In this document: one piece after another, positions 1-11,561 of the stretch | Layout: the number at the start of each line of letters is the position of its first letter | How positions within the stretch are numbered: the first letter of the stretch is position 1 | Assembly (NCBI GenBank): GCA_025200525.1 | Contig: CM045762.1 | Coordinates: 24,431,374 to 24,495,373, forward strand | Source: Camellia lanceoleosa | Lineage: Eukaryota > Streptophyta > Magnoliopsida > Ericales > Theaceae | Length of the DNA: 64,000 nucleotides | Direction: 5' to 3' | Program-made: the position numbers and the translations under genes | The notes under the pieces: model-generated | Seen by the model: the letters and a program-made list of their open reading frames with translations, nothing else | Database searches by the model: none | Told to the model about the DNA's origin: nothing

Positions 1-257
1 CCTTAAAATTATTGGTGAAAATACCAGAAAAAATATATTTTATTGATAAATAATGTAAAGAAAAAGAGATACAAATAGATCAGGCTGAGGCACGGATATC
101 TCGTTTTCTTTAAGGAGAGCAAGCCCACTGCGGTTGGAAGAACCCAAATACCGATGCAGCAGTCACAAAACTATGACCTATCCCCTCCAGGATACAACAG
201 CCCGACCACTTGTCGTATGGTTCAAGCCAACTCTGCACAAGATGGTGAACGCAAAGT
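1..257 (-). other. Transcribed-LTR-like or UTR-like segment cut off from its right half
   Basis: No coding potential is evident. Read on the minus strand, the segment ends in a T-rich stretch with an AATAAA-type polyadenylation signal near 40-45. Solo LTR D (258-2718) separates it from 2719 onward, where a minus-strand TATA box lies. The two halves flank a near-perfect target-site duplication (AAAGT/AAAGC), so they were contiguous before the insertion. It is probably part of an older LTR or a transcript end that begins outside the window. The family is not recognised. Confidence 0.4.
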
Positions 258-2718
258 TGTGACAACCCTCACCATTGTTTACTGATAATACCACTGATTA
301 CTGCTAAACTGTGACTGAACATGATTAAGTAACTGATTTGACTGACATCCTGAACTGATTGATTGAGTGTATTAGTTTAAACGCATTTCTATCTGTTTGA
401 CTGTTAATTGATCTATTCATGTTTTAAGTTTGAACTGTAAATTGAAGGCCTTATTGGCGGCCGAATCTAAAATCGATTAATGTTTTATGCTAATTAGAAT
501 TTATATGATTTTATGGTAGATTTGATTGAAATGTGATTTAGAATGATTAAATTAGATTAAATACTGGTAAATTACATTAGTTGGCTTATTTACCAAAATA
601 CCATAGAAGTGGGCCACTTTGTTAAGTCTTGTTAGAGCTTATGTGTTACATCATTTTGTTCATTCTTGAGACCAAAACCGATTGAGAGAGAGAGAGTAGG
701 AGGAAAGACTTGAGTTCATCAAATTGGCTTGGAGAATTAGAAGATTTGGAGGATAATTGCACAAATTGAGCTTCCATTCTTGAAATTGAGGACCTAAGGT
801 AGGAGAATCATCTTCTTGAACTTGTATTTAAGTTGTATCTTGCATGTTTCATGGAAGTTTGGTGATTAGAGTCTAGAATTGGTTCAAAATGTTGAATTGA
901 AACTTAAATCATGCATGCATGTACATGTTCTAGCATTTTGAGGTTGTTTGCATGGAAATTGCTACATACATGTGCATATCTTGATTATAGTTCATGAATT
1001 CATCATGTTTTTGGAAGTTTTGACTCATTTGATTACGTATTGGAAGCTTTGATTTCAATTGAACACATGCATGTTACATACACTTTATGTTCTTGAAGTT
1101 TATTTGAAATTGTGTTTAATTGACTCACCTTTGGACTTTGATTTTGCAAATTGACCTTCAAAACATGTCATATTATGAGTTTTAAAGTGTTTTCTAGAAA
1201 ATTGGCCCAAAGGAATCGAATTTGATGCTTTAAATGTTGAGTTTTGTGCTTGGAGACAAATCTGGAAATTCCAGATTTTGGATCAACGCTCGAGCGGGAA
1301 ACTCCATGCTTGAGCGTACACTCTGAGTACATACATCCCGCTCGAGCAGGAAAAGTAACGCTCAAACGTGAAATGCGTGTATCCAATACTTTTCATATGT
1401 TTACACTCCGCTCAAGCGAGGGAATGCACGCTCGAGCGAGGACTTGTGTCTCACGCTCGAGCGGAGGTCGAGCGCCCATCAAGCGTGAATTGCATGCATC
1501 CAGTACTTTTGCTTGAGTTTACAGTCCACTCGAGCGAAGGAAGTCACGCTCGAGCTGAGATCCTTTGTCTGCTTGTCCGCTTGAGCATAGAAAGCCACGC
1601 TTGAGCGAGACCCCTGTTTTTTGAAAATTTTGAAAAGCGTTTTAAAGTACATCTTTGCATCCTCATTTCATCCTAGGCATTCCTAGGCCTAGTTTAAGGC
1701 ATCTTAACGAGGATATTGATGTAGAACCACATCGAGTCAAGTTAGGGACTAAGTCATTGATTCCCAAGTGTATAACTTAGTGTGTGTCCATTCTGTAACT
1801 GTGTAGGGTTGGCATCCGAGGATGCTCACTAGCCTCTCTATAGCCCAGTACTCTGTGAGTAACAATGTTGTAAAGATATGTTCAATTATGAATATTTTCT
1901 GAATGATCTATTGTACTGCTTTCTGAAATGATATTTCTTACTGAATAAATGATGTCCTATTGATGAACTGTACTTGTGGTATCCATAGCAACTTACTGTT
2001 ACTGTACTTTTACTATACTGCTACTGTCACAGAGATCTCTGTCGGTTCCCATGTTGGAACCACTATCACATCGTTATGATGACCATCAATCGATCGCTCG
2101 TCTGTTAAGACCCTGCATCAAGCTTTCGCTATTGGATATACTACTTATAACTGTTATGGTTTCTAAATGACTGATATGACTATTTAATGACTTAAACGAC
2201 ATTCATTCTTAACCTCTTTACACAGTTGTTATTCACTGGGCTTTAGCTCACTGTTTATATATATATATATATATGTAGGTGTCCAGGCACCGGATCGGGG
2301 CTAGGAGCGTTGGGTTAAACTCCCTTTTTGTTAAGCCAACCAACGTGCCTCACTGCGAGGTTCCAAGTGTGTTCAAGCTTAGGCTCGTTTGGAGTGTCTC
2401 AGTTCACCCTTCAATCTCTGTTTTATAATACTGCATAGACTTGTACTGTGTTGTTATGGTAGGGATTTGGTCCCTAACCCGAATGCCTGTATATGATGTA
2501 TGTATATACTGCTTTTGTTCCGAATGTGAATGTGTTATGAAAAATCTTTTTGCATACAGACTGTCACAGCTCATTGGACATCTTTCATTTACTGTTTTGG
2601 CTTCCGCCAGCCCATGTACTCTGTATTACTGTTATTTTTGTTAAGCAGGCCTTAGGTAATCACGGATTATTGGCCGGTTATGGTGCTAAACCCATAGGGG
2701 CGGGTTTGGGTCGTGACA
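258..2718 (+). mobile_element. Solo LTR D (Gypsy, Tekay-like LTR family shared with A and C)
   Basis: The sequence begins TGTGACAACCC and ends GGGTTTGGGTCGTGACA, the same kind of ends as the LTRs of element A. It is flanked by AAAGT (253-257) and AAAGC (2719-2723), a 4/5 match to a 5-bp target duplication. No internal coding region follows, so it is a solo LTR formed by LTR-LTR recombination. It shares several blocks with LTRs A and C: a CTTATTGGCGGCCGA block near 450, a palindrome cluster at 1258-1610, the phrase CACTGGGCTTTAGCTCACTG followed by a TA-repeat near 2235-2275, and the last ~80 bases. Short open frames inside it (for example 1244-1516) read through the palindrome cluster and are not genes. 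Confidence 0.85.
1258..1610. repeat. CpG palindrome cluster (CGCTCGAGCG type) in solo LTR D
   Basis: A 21-base near-perfect palindrome at 1258-1278 (half-site AAATCTGGAA) precedes about ten variants of CGCTCGAGCG and CGCTTGAGCG up to about 1610. Full sites are centred on CTCGAG. Many copies differ by C-to-T or G-to-A changes, as expected for CpG decay. The same composite lies about 1 kb into the LTRs of A and C, which points to a retained regulatory module rather than simple-sequence drift. Confidence 0.85.
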
Positions 2719-2823
2719 AAAGCTCCACCCAAGAAAAAACACCCTTCTTTACTAGTAATCTCTCTTGTATAGAAAATAGTTGATTTGTTGATTTTTTGTT
2801 GAAGAAAAGAGTAGAAGAGGGAA

Positions 2824-2834
2824 CTATTTATAGG
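2824..2834 (-). promoter_or_regulatory. Minus-strand TATA box
   Basis: The minus strand reads CCTATAAATAG, a textbook plant TATA box, about 100 bp downstream (in transcription sense) of five TTCATGAA-type sites. The transcript would run left, into the position where solo LTR D is now inserted. This suggests an older LTR or gene promoter disrupted by D. Confidence 0.5.
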
Positions 2835-2925
2835 CCACTAGGACATTACAAAATACATCAACAATAATAATGGCCATGAACCTAGAGAAAAGGAAGAATG
2901 TACCAAACATGAATCTGCCACCAAG

Positions 2926-3032
2926 TTCATGAATTATAATTAATATTAATTCATGAACAAAACCAAAGCAATGAATTTCCATTCATGAGCAAGATAAAAT
3001 TCATGAATAAGAACCAAGGAAGATTCATGAAC
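2926..3032. repeat. Five TTCATGAA palindromes upstream of the TATA box
   Basis: TTCATGAA-type sites occur near 2926, 2950, 2982 (one mismatch), 3000 and 3024, mostly within the context ATTCATGAAC/T. Five near-identical 8-10 bp palindromes in ~107 bp, just upstream of a minus-strand TATA box, look like an enhancer array. Confidence 0.6.
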
Positions 3033-4470
3033 AAAATGAATAAATAAATAAATGATATTAAAATGAACCAACAATAACAGTGTGAAGAGCCTGTCATATT
3101 TTTTACTTTTTGTAAATCCCAATTTGACCCTTTCAAATTTACTATATTTTCTAAGAGCCTATCATATTTTTTACTCTTAGTCATCAAAATATTTTTGTTA
3201 TAATGGTGAGTAAGAAGAAAAACAATAAGATGGTGAAACAAGATTACAGAAGATCTATTACAATATCTTTCCAAGCAAAATTAGACAAGCTGAAGCAGGA
3301 ATTATTCTATTTGTTGTGATATTTAAGAAAAACATTGTATCTCATGCATACATTTAGTCAAATTACAAGAAAAATAAATAAAAATAAAATGATGCCCAAA
3401 CATTATCGCAACAACTCAATAATGTAGAAAGTAATTATATCAAATAAAAAATTTCAATCAATTTTGGCTATATACTGATTACTTACAGATGATATAATAA
3501 ATTATGTAACTTGACAGTTTCATGAAAGTGACCCTACAAACACTTATAAGTATGGATCTATAAACATTGTGAAAACAATTATGAAATTCCTATATCGATC
3601 AAAATATTAAGCTACAATAGGATTGTATTTTCTTAAAAAAACTATTCAACATTTTCCACACAAATAAAAATATACTTTTGATTAATGCTATATTTTTCAT
3701 CATGTAAGATATTCGTAACACATAAAACAAGACTCAGCAGCTCTTAATGAATAAAAATATATTACATATTGATATTAATGCATTCTTACACCAATAGTAT
3801 GCAAATAATATACAATAATGGGTTTAATGAATTTGTATTATGAGATGATCTATTAAACAAAATTGTGTAATAGTGCAATTAATTTCATACCTTCAATTGT
3901 ATTACAAGTACGAATTATGAAAAATTGAAGCAGAAAGTTAATAAATAAATAAATAAATAAATAAAAATTGTGTAATACTATATATTTAAAGGACCTGTTT
4001 GTTGTTTATTGTTTAAAATAAGATTGTAATCTCGACAATCTAGTTATAAATTAATGTTTAAGTTTATAAATTTCTCATTTATCATTTAAATTTTTTAGCT
4101 GAATATTTATCCATTTCTTGCTTAGTTATATCTTAGATACAGATCGGTTTAATAAATGGTATTAATTCATCAAGAATAGAGATAGATAAATGGATATGGG
4201 AATCAAATTTCCTTCTTGTCCTCCTCTTCTTCCTCCTGAATTGTTGTTGTTTATTATGTCTATATTTATATTAACTCTATTTGTTGGAGTTGGATTCCCT
4301 CCAATCTATAATTTAGACTGAAGGGTGTTGTCTGAGCCTGTGGGGTTTACCATGAGTCCTGTTTTGATAATCTAAATTGTTTATTTTCAGGATTCTTTGT
4401 GTATATCATCTATTAAAAAAATTTATGTCGATTTGATAATCGTAATCAATTCTCCTTTCTTTTTGCCTAT

Positions 4471-4618
4471 TATAGTGTTATTTCTTTGCTTTTGTTGCTT
4501 GACAGAATTCTTCTGTTCTAAGCTGTACTTATTCTATTACATGTTATAGTATTATTTCTTTGCTTTGTTACTTGACAGAATTCTTCTGTTCTAAGCTATA
4601 CATATTCTAATACAGCGA
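4471..4618. repeat. 74-bp tandem duplication
   Basis: Two head-to-tail copies (4471-4544 and 4545-4618) share the block GACAGAATTCTTCTGTTCTA and differ at only a few positions. The duplication ends about 25 bp before the target site of element B. Non-coding. Confidence 0.75.
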
Positions 4619-4645
4619 GAAAGAAAAAGAAATACCCTACTATGC

Positions 4646-5187
4646 TGTGGGTGTTGATTTCTAACCACACAACCAAAAAGGGGAACTCAGCTGAAGTACA
4701 CCGGCAGAATAGATGACGCCTGAATGGCCTGTCACAGAAAAGAAGAGATTCCGGCGGTGGTTCGTCCACCCGGGGACACTCCGACGATCAAGTCAGTTAT
4801 CTCTCAAAGATAGCAAAAGTGCTTAACTCACTATTCAGAATACAAAAAGCGTACCCTAGACCCATGGGGGTGCCTCCCTTTTATAGCCAACACAATCCTA
4901 GTCCCAACAGAAGCCTAGCTCTAATGGACTTAGGATTACTGCTAATCTTGGACTGGCAGTAGGATTAGGATAAACTCTATAAGAGTCTTATCTTTACCCA
5001 AACTAAAGTCTTCTCTCATTCTAGGACTCTTGTCCTTTATTCGCTTATTCCGAACTCAGGTATCTTCGGAGATAACCTCGGCCTAACCGAGATCACCTCG
5101 GCATTATGATCTAGACACGTGGCACCTCAGCTGACACTTCAGTGCCACCTTGGCCACGTGTCATCGTTTAAAATTCATGTCCCCATA
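4646..5187 (-). repeat. 3' LTR of element B
   Basis: Starts TGTGGGTGTTGATT (plus strand) after the target duplication TATGC and ends ...CCCCATA, where the other copy ends ...CCCTACA, so its last dinucleotide CA has decayed. Same length (542 bp) as the 5' LTR. On the minus strand the adjacent internal bases give a purine-rich GGGGCAGT next to the LTR, in the position of the polypurine tract. Confidence 0.9.
4877..5162 (-). promoter_or_regulatory. Promoter of element B LTR: TATA box with inverted G-boxes and CCTCGGC sites
   Basis: The minus strand has GGCTATAAAAGG at 4877-4888. Upstream in transcription sense are several CCTCGGC/GCCGAGG sites (5077-5105) and two G-boxes in inverted arrangement, GACACGTGGCAC (5114-5125) and GGCCACGTGTC (5152-5162). 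In the other LTR the matching G-boxes read CATGTA and CATGTG, that is, CpG-decayed. G-boxes are bound by plant bZIP/bHLH factors, so stress or light control is possible. That role is inferred. Confidence 0.55.
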
Positions 5188-6304
5188 ACTGCCCCTAGGT
5201 TCTATTACCTCGGCATACTGAGGTGATGGAACCTATTTCATTTCTTCTATCTAACACGTCGGTCAAGCTCGTTTCAACATTTATTGCCAAAGTTAGAACT
5301 TGTCGGCTCAATATGTCCAAGACCTATAGCCAGCTTTCACCAATGCCTTAGAACCACTAACCAAGTTTGTTCAAGTTTCTCAGCCGAGATCATCCTCCAA
5401 GTTGAGGTACTGCTCTATTAAATCAAGAACTCCAAGAACTCTTTCACGCGTATGAACTGTTACGCATAACAACTCAACCGTTCTTGTCATGCGGTTTTCT
5501 CCTTCTGGGCTGTACCTGATACGCGCCATTAAGTCACGTTGCTTTTTGTGTGCGCCGTCTAACACGTACACCATCTTAGGTACATTAATTGCCTTTATGC
5601 CACCATTTGCGAGTTTTGACAAAACTTTTCCTTCTCTCTTCGTCGCTTCACTTTCGCATCCTCTTCATTCTCGCACAAGCTCTTTCTCTTTCCTCTCCAA
5701 AATCCGCCATTGCTCCAAACCTTCAAGCTCTGCAACTACTTTTATTCTTCCCCTCCGGTGAAGCTTTCACTGATCTTTTCCGATCGCAACCACCACCTGA
5801 CTCCGGTGTTCTCAACACTAGCTTCACTCTTCTAGTAAGCTGTTGTTTCCTCTTGGTTTCCAGTTCTTGGTTCTCTTTGAATTCTGTTACATTTGTGCTC
5901 TGTCACTATGGCTTCGTTCATATTTCTTGATTACAAATCTGTGTATGTGAACTCAATCATGCATTTGGGCATATTTACATCGTGATTTTATTTTTGGCCC
6001 AATCTACTATTGATTATTCATATACTGCTTACATATATGTTGATCTTTGCCACTGTTCTTGGCCTAATACACCTGCACAAACTTTGTCATCGTGTTTCTT
6101 GACGATTCGTCACTATTTTTGATTCTGAATCACATTCCTGTTTCTGTTTGCCATGTTTTTTTTCCAGATTCTTGCCTTCAATCTTCTCTTGCCTAGACTT
6201 AGGTTTGCGATTTGTTTATAGAACTTACGAACCTTAGGAAGAACTGACACGAATTCTCTTTAGATCCATACAAACTCTTACTATAGTACATTTTTAGGTT
6301 TTAG
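5188..6304 (+). other. Leader and promoter region of element B's antisense gene
   Basis: This stretch lies between the 3' LTR and the first recognisable coding exon of the plus-strand antisense gene. It contains CCTCGGC/CTCAGCCGAG sites like those in the LTR promoter, a pyrimidine-rich transcript-start-like tract (5625-5760), a possible splice donor near 5834 (TCTAGTAAGCTG) and a T-rich tract ending in AG at 6304. It probably holds promoter, 5' UTR and a first intron. Open frames at 5489-5930 are not conserved-looking proteins. Confidence 0.4.
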
Positions 6305-7629
6305 CCGAGGTCTCCCAAACCCTTTCAAAACACTTCCTTTTGAAATCCAACATCTTCAATCAAGCCGACATCATAGGTATGTGGAAGCATAGGATAGACA
6401 CCCCGACCAAGTTGGAATATTTCAGGTAGGAGTTTTTCATTCCTGCCGATGTTCATCTCAGGTTGGCAGGAGAGGATGACTCTATTATGCCCACGGATGA
6501 CTCCATGCCCTTCCCTGTTGTAGCTTTCATAGAGTGCAGACTTAGGCTTCCACTCGACATCCTCTTTCGAGAAATCCTTCATTACTATAAATTGAACCTA
6601 ATGCAACTCGCCATCAACTCTTACCGAGTTATTAACGGTATAATAGCCTTAGCCAAACAAGAGAGTGCTAGGGTAACTTTAGTCGACATCCAATACTGCT
6701 ACACCATGTGTGGCCTCAAGTTAGAGAAATACTACATTTACTACCTTAAACCGAGGTCCAGAGAGTACAAAATTGTTGCCGACCTCCTAGACTCCAACAA
6801 GGGAGCCGAGGACGATTATCTCATTGTCTCGGGAAACTGGGAGTTCGCTCTAGATGAGGACCTCCACCTCTACCCTCTTAGCCGAACAGTTTTCGTAGAG
6901 GGTAATGGTAAGAGCCCAGTGTTAATACTTGTTTTCAAAGTCTTCAATACTTTGTTTTTTATACGTTCTCACGTTTGTTTTCCTTGCAGCTCTTCCCCAG
7001 CTGGCAAAGGATTTCCGCAAGTCCTTTTTCCATAGCAAAGGCTTGAAAAAGCTGTTAGACTTGCCAGTTCACAAGCGGAGAGCCCCTTTACTGCTCAACT
7101 TTATCCCGACTTACAAGTCATTTCTTCCCGATATTCCGAAGAAGAAGAAGAGCAAGTCTCCTCCGTCCACCACTACACCTTCAACAACTTCATCATTTCG
7201 GCCAGATCAGGGGTTAACCTTTGATCCAGCTGAGCAACCATCAACCTCGGCTCCATATCTGATCCCTCCATCTCAACGCCGACGCCGATGCTGTACTGCA
7301 ATCGCTGCCGAGATGGGTCGAAAAAGGGCAGTTGCAGAAGATCTTTTGGCCGACATCCCTACCACCGTTGATGCTCAACTAGCACTGTCTCAGCTTAAAC
7401 CAAAGCCAAAGAAAAGACTGAAGAAAGCCTAACCCAAGGCAATGGTGACTCAGATTGATACTGAGAACACCTTGCCAATTTCAAAATTGGCTGAGAGTGA
7501 GAAGACTCCATCTGCCACCGAGAAGAGGCCCACTGAGGCCGAACCATCCCAATCAACTCGGTCAAAAAGGCCGAGGTCTTAGTCAACCACAACCTCGGGG
7601 CCAATGAAACCAGATGCCCCCTGGGCACC

Positions 7630-10139
7630 TGTAATAACCCCGACCCTGATTAACGCTAATTGGAACTTAATTATGCCTAATAATAATTAGAGGGGAAATC
7701 GGGAATTAATTTGCGTGTGTATTGCATGAATTATGTGTTCTTATCTGTTCGGTGTCGGAATATCTGTTCGTATTTTAAACTTTAAACTGCAAATTGGAAA
7801 CCTTATTGGCGCCCGATTCCGAAATTGATTAGTGTTTTAGACTAGTTGGATTTTATGTGAAATCATGGTAGGCTCAATTAAAATTCGATTTGGAATGTTT
7901 AAATCTGATTAAATAGTATTTTAATAATAAACCTAGCTTAATTACATTTATGTCACTTAGTGGCTTTGCTTGGGGCAACATTTGGTCTAAGGTATTACAC
8001 TTAGAATGATTATATCAGCCTTCTCATGAGAGACCAACGACTAGAGGGAGAGAGAGTAGGAAAAAAATTTGAGTTCAACAAGTTCTAGCTTGGAATTGAA
8101 GGAGATTGTAGGCAACTTGGAAGAACTAAGCTTCTAAGCTTAACATTGAAGAGTTAAGGTAGGAATTTATCCTTTCATGCATACAATTGAACAAGTTTTT
8201 GCATATTTCTTGACCATTGAAGATTAGAGGCTAGATATAGCTTGAAATTGTTGAATTGGGTGGTGTAACATACATGCATGTACACGTTCATGGAAATTGA
8301 GGTTGTTGGGTGTTAAATTTCTACATGCATGTGCATATTTTTGATAAAGCCATTGAAGTCAACAAATTTATGAGTTAAATGTTGTTTTGGATCGTGCTTT
8401 GAAATGCACTTGAATTCATGCATGAATGTTTAAACTTGGTTCTTGGAAATTTATGGACATGATGCTCAAAATTGACTTACTCTTGGGCAATGATTTTATA
8501 AATTGGCTTTTGGAACTTGATGTACTATGTGTTTAAAGTGTTTTTCCAGAATTTGGGCCCAAGAGGTTGAGCTTTGGGTTGTAGAATGCTTGGTTCGAAC
8601 TTGGGAGACAAATCTGGAAATTCCAGATTTGGCTTCCTCGCTCGAGCGAGCATCGAGCGAGCATCGCGCGTAAATTTCCAGCAACCAGTACTTTTTCATT
8701 TCATCAGACCGCTCGAGCGAAGGAAGGCTCGCTCGAGCGAATCCTTTGATTTTGGAAGCTCGCTCGAGCGAGCATCGAGCGACCATCGTGCGTAAAATTT
8801 GAACATCCAGTATTTTTACTGTTTCATCAGACCGCTCGAGCGAAGGAATACTCGCTCGAGCGAGGCCTTTGATTTTGGAAGCTCGCTCGAAGCGAAGGCT
8901 ATTCGCCGAGCGAGACCCCTATTTTCAGCAACTTTTGAAAAATGTTTGCTAAGGCATTTTTACACCCCCATTCCATCTTAGGCATTCCTAGGCCATGTTT
9001 AAGGCTCCATAATAAGGGTAAGGGGTTAAGTACCCACTTAGAACCGTGGATGCTAGTTTTGTACAATTTGAGTGCATATTTCAAAGTGTGTATCTGTGGT
9101 GTGTTATGTAGGTCACGTGCCGCAAATCGTTTGATCCTTTTGACTTCGTCTACTTGTATCAACGCCCACGTGAGTAATAACATTGTAAAGATATGTTCAA
9201 CTGCATACTTATTTTACGTGGTGATAAAATGAGATCTGCTTTTACAAATGATGTCTCTGTATGAATGAATGGTTGTCCAATGTTTCTCGAAATGTATGCG
9301 TGACATTCTTAGCCTCAATTGTGTTCTCGTTCCTTTATGGGCCAATCAGACGCCTCATGAGCCAACTGTTTATGGATCCTTATGTCCTTCATGGGCCAAT
9401 CAGACGTCTCATGAGCCAACTGCCTATTACGCCCTTATGGGTCAATCAGATCGCTCGTGCACGTGAGTCAACTGTTTGTTTTATGGCCGCCCCTTTACGG
9501 GTCAACTGTTAGCCTTTAAGGCCGCCCTTTTTGGGTCAATCAGACTGTGAGGGTTATCGAATGTTTCACGATATTTACGCAAGACTTCGATTTCCGTAAA
9601 TGATCTATACAAGTATGGCTTTGATATGAACTGAATTTGAATTATGAATCTGTATGGACACATTCATTTCAACCCTTTTACTCTGTTTATTATTCACTGG
9701 GCTTTCGCTCACAGTTTATTATATATATGTAGGTGAGTCGGCACAAGACCCTGGCCAGAGTTGATGGCCCCCTGTTTTTGTTTTTGGTTAGCCACCTGTT
9801 GCGCCTCCCGAGGAGATTCCGCCTGAAGCCTAACACCGTGGCAGTTTTGTACTTCATGCTAGTCAGTGGTAGTGTTTTTGTAAAGTCGGATCTGGGGACG
9901 TACTTATGTAAATATTCTGTACATATTGGTGTACTTTGACTGGCATGCTTTGTATATAAATAAGTTTTAAAATTTTCTGTCCCATGTATGTCATCACAGC
10001 TCATTGGACCTTGTTTATTTTGCATTATTGCTTCCACAGCCCCTTGATATTTGTTAATGTCTTCAGAGGCCGTAGGTAATCCACGGATTACTGGCCGGTT
10101 ACGTCGCCAAACCTATAGGGGCGGGTTTGGGTCGTGACA
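7630..10139 (+). mobile_element. Solo LTR C (same LTR superfamily as A and D)
   Basis: Begins TGTAATAACCCCGACCC and ends GGGTTTGGGTCGTGACA, flanked by a perfect duplication GCACC (7625-7629, 10140-10144). No internal domain is present, so it is a solo LTR. It sits inside the second exon of element B's antisense gene, and coding resumes directly after the duplication. Shared landmarks with A and D are a TTATTGGCGCCCGA block near 7800, the palindrome cluster about 1 kb in, the CACTGGGCTTTCGCTCAC phrase near 9695, and the final ~80 bases. Confidence 0.93.
8610..8913. repeat. CpG palindrome cluster (CTCGCTCGAGCGAG) in solo LTR C
   Basis: The near-perfect 21-base palindrome (half-site AAATCTGGAA, 8610-8630) is followed by repeated sites such as CGCTCGAGCGA and the variant GAGCATCGAGCGA through to about 8913. 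Two ~125-bp units, each a pair of sites around GAAGCTCGCTCGAGC, can be recognised. Position (about 1.0-1.3 kb from the LTR start) matches LTRs A and D. Confidence 0.85.
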
Positions 10140-11561
10140 GCACCCCTGATCACCATCGAGGACAAGCCGGTCAAAACTGGCAACAGTGCGATTGACCTCG
10201 AAGTCGGCATCGCCCTCTCTACGGCTTTGCTCCTTCCAAACGACCTCAACCGAAACGCCAAGATGAACGAGTATGAAAACTTCGGTCTGATGCTCTAACA
10301 TTCCGTTCAAGTAAGTCTTTCACACTCGGTATTTTTCTTTCTCCATTCTTTCATACTCAGAGAATTTTACTGACTTTTGTTCTGTTCATCCTCTTTCAGG
10401 CTATCGAACACGCCCACTCCTTCTCAATACAAGCTTTTAAAATGAGGAAAGAGTTGGCCGACAAGATCAGGGAGGTCGCCGTTTTACAGAAGTCCCTCAA
10501 CAGGGCCAAGGACAAGATGATGAGCTTGGCAGATCAAGCTGAGGCAGCTATAAAAGCTCAAGATGTGGCCGAGGAAAAAACAGATGCTGCAGAGGCCTTT
10601 AAGAAGGTTCTTGAGGCCCAAAAGAAAGAGGCCGAAGAAAAGATGGTCAAGGCCCAAAAAGAACTTCAGGATGCCTTGGCCATAAAAGAGGCTGAGATCA
10701 AGACCGCTGATGAGAAGGCGTATGCTGAGGGGGCGGCCAACATCACGGAGGACTACAAAGGGCAAGTGAGGCAGGCCAACAAGGGTTTCACCCTTGGTTG
10801 GAAGGCTTTCCTCAAAAAGCTTGATGTCCCCGAGAACTCCTCCCTCCAGAATACCAACGTCCTTCCCCTGTCATTCCCTTGTACTCCAAGCCAATCCAAA
10901 GACAATTTTAAGTCTGAGAAGGAAGTTTTGGTGAGGAAAAAGAAGGAAGCTGGGGCCAAGTCCCCTACTCTGAATGAGCAAGTCGTAGACTTGTCTCAAG
11001 ATGATGAGGGTGATATCTCTAAAGATGCCTCCTCTTAGAAGACAAACTCCGAGGTGCCAATCGCCGAGAAGAGCCTCGATCAAACTCTTCAGGAGATTGA
11101 TGCTGAGCTCGCGGCTGAGAAGGCTGCTGAGAAGTCTTCCCAACTGTTTTCTGGGGGTGAGACACAACCTGCTGCCGATGCCGAGTAGTTTATTTTGATG
11201 TTTTCTTCTTTATTTCCTGTACTTTGTACTTTGTTTTTCTTCTTTTTGGAACAGTGTAAGCTTTAATTTGGCCGACGTGCCACTTTTGTAATTAGAACAA
11301 TTACTTTTCGATGTTTAGGCCGAAGTTTCTTCTTTCTTTTCTGAATGCGTTCTCTAATCTCTTCTTTGAATGTTTGTCTTCTTTCTTCTGCTCTTGTATG
11401 ACTCTTATACTTAGAATATTTTGCATGTCTTCAAAGTACACCTTGTGTAATCTTCTCGGGGTGATATACCTCGGTTATACAAACCAACGCTTTTATCTTG
11501 GCCTAACTTGTAAATTTTTTCAAAGATTTCAACAAGTGTTTAATCCAATCCTCCTTTAACA

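Larger units (their letters stand above)
2719..4640. other. AT-rich non-coding interval between solo LTR D and element B
   Basis: No convincing gene. The first ~300 bases carry a minus-strand TATA box (2824-2834) with a palindrome cluster upstream of it, probably the promoter half of an LTR split by solo LTR D. The open frame at 2951-3274 reads across that cluster and is not credible as a protein. The rest is very AT-rich, with a short (ATAA)n run near 3943-3964 and a 74-bp tandem duplication at the right end. Confidence 0.6.
6305..11195 (+). pseudogene. Antisense 'putative gypsy-type transposase' (Transposase_28-like) gene of element B, broken
   Basis: Plus-strand gene antisense to B's pol. 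Exon 1 runs from about 6305 (first ATG 6379) to 6907. A GT-AG intron (6908-6989) is followed by an exon from 6990 that continues until solo LTR C interrupts it at 7629. After the target duplication (10140-10144) coding resumes, a second intron (about 10309-10399) follows, and a final exon ends at about 11186-11195. The N-terminal part (EFFIPADVHLRLAGED, then RLRLPLDILFREILHYY and later NGIIALAKQE) matches the layout of the plant 'putative gypsy-type transposase' domain. The C-terminal part (10442-10800) is a Lys/Glu/Ala-rich coiled coil. In-frame stops at 6427, 7430, 7579 and 11036 mostly look like CAG/CAA to TAG/TAA changes. Function is unknown; related genes occur antisense in TAT elements. 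Confidence 0.7.

Noticed and set aside
1244..1604. Open frames rich in ARSSE/LERA repeats within the palindrome clusters (also 8496-8795, 13660-14020, 20742-21090, 31507-32065, 40597-41218)
   Set aside because: They translate the CTCGAGCGAG repeats inside LTRs in several frames at once; no domain, and the same peptides appear on both strands.
5380..5622. 80-codon minus-strand frame with protein-like composition
   Set aside because: Overlaps the leader of the antisense gene, no recognisable domain, and no continuity with B pol; left unassigned.
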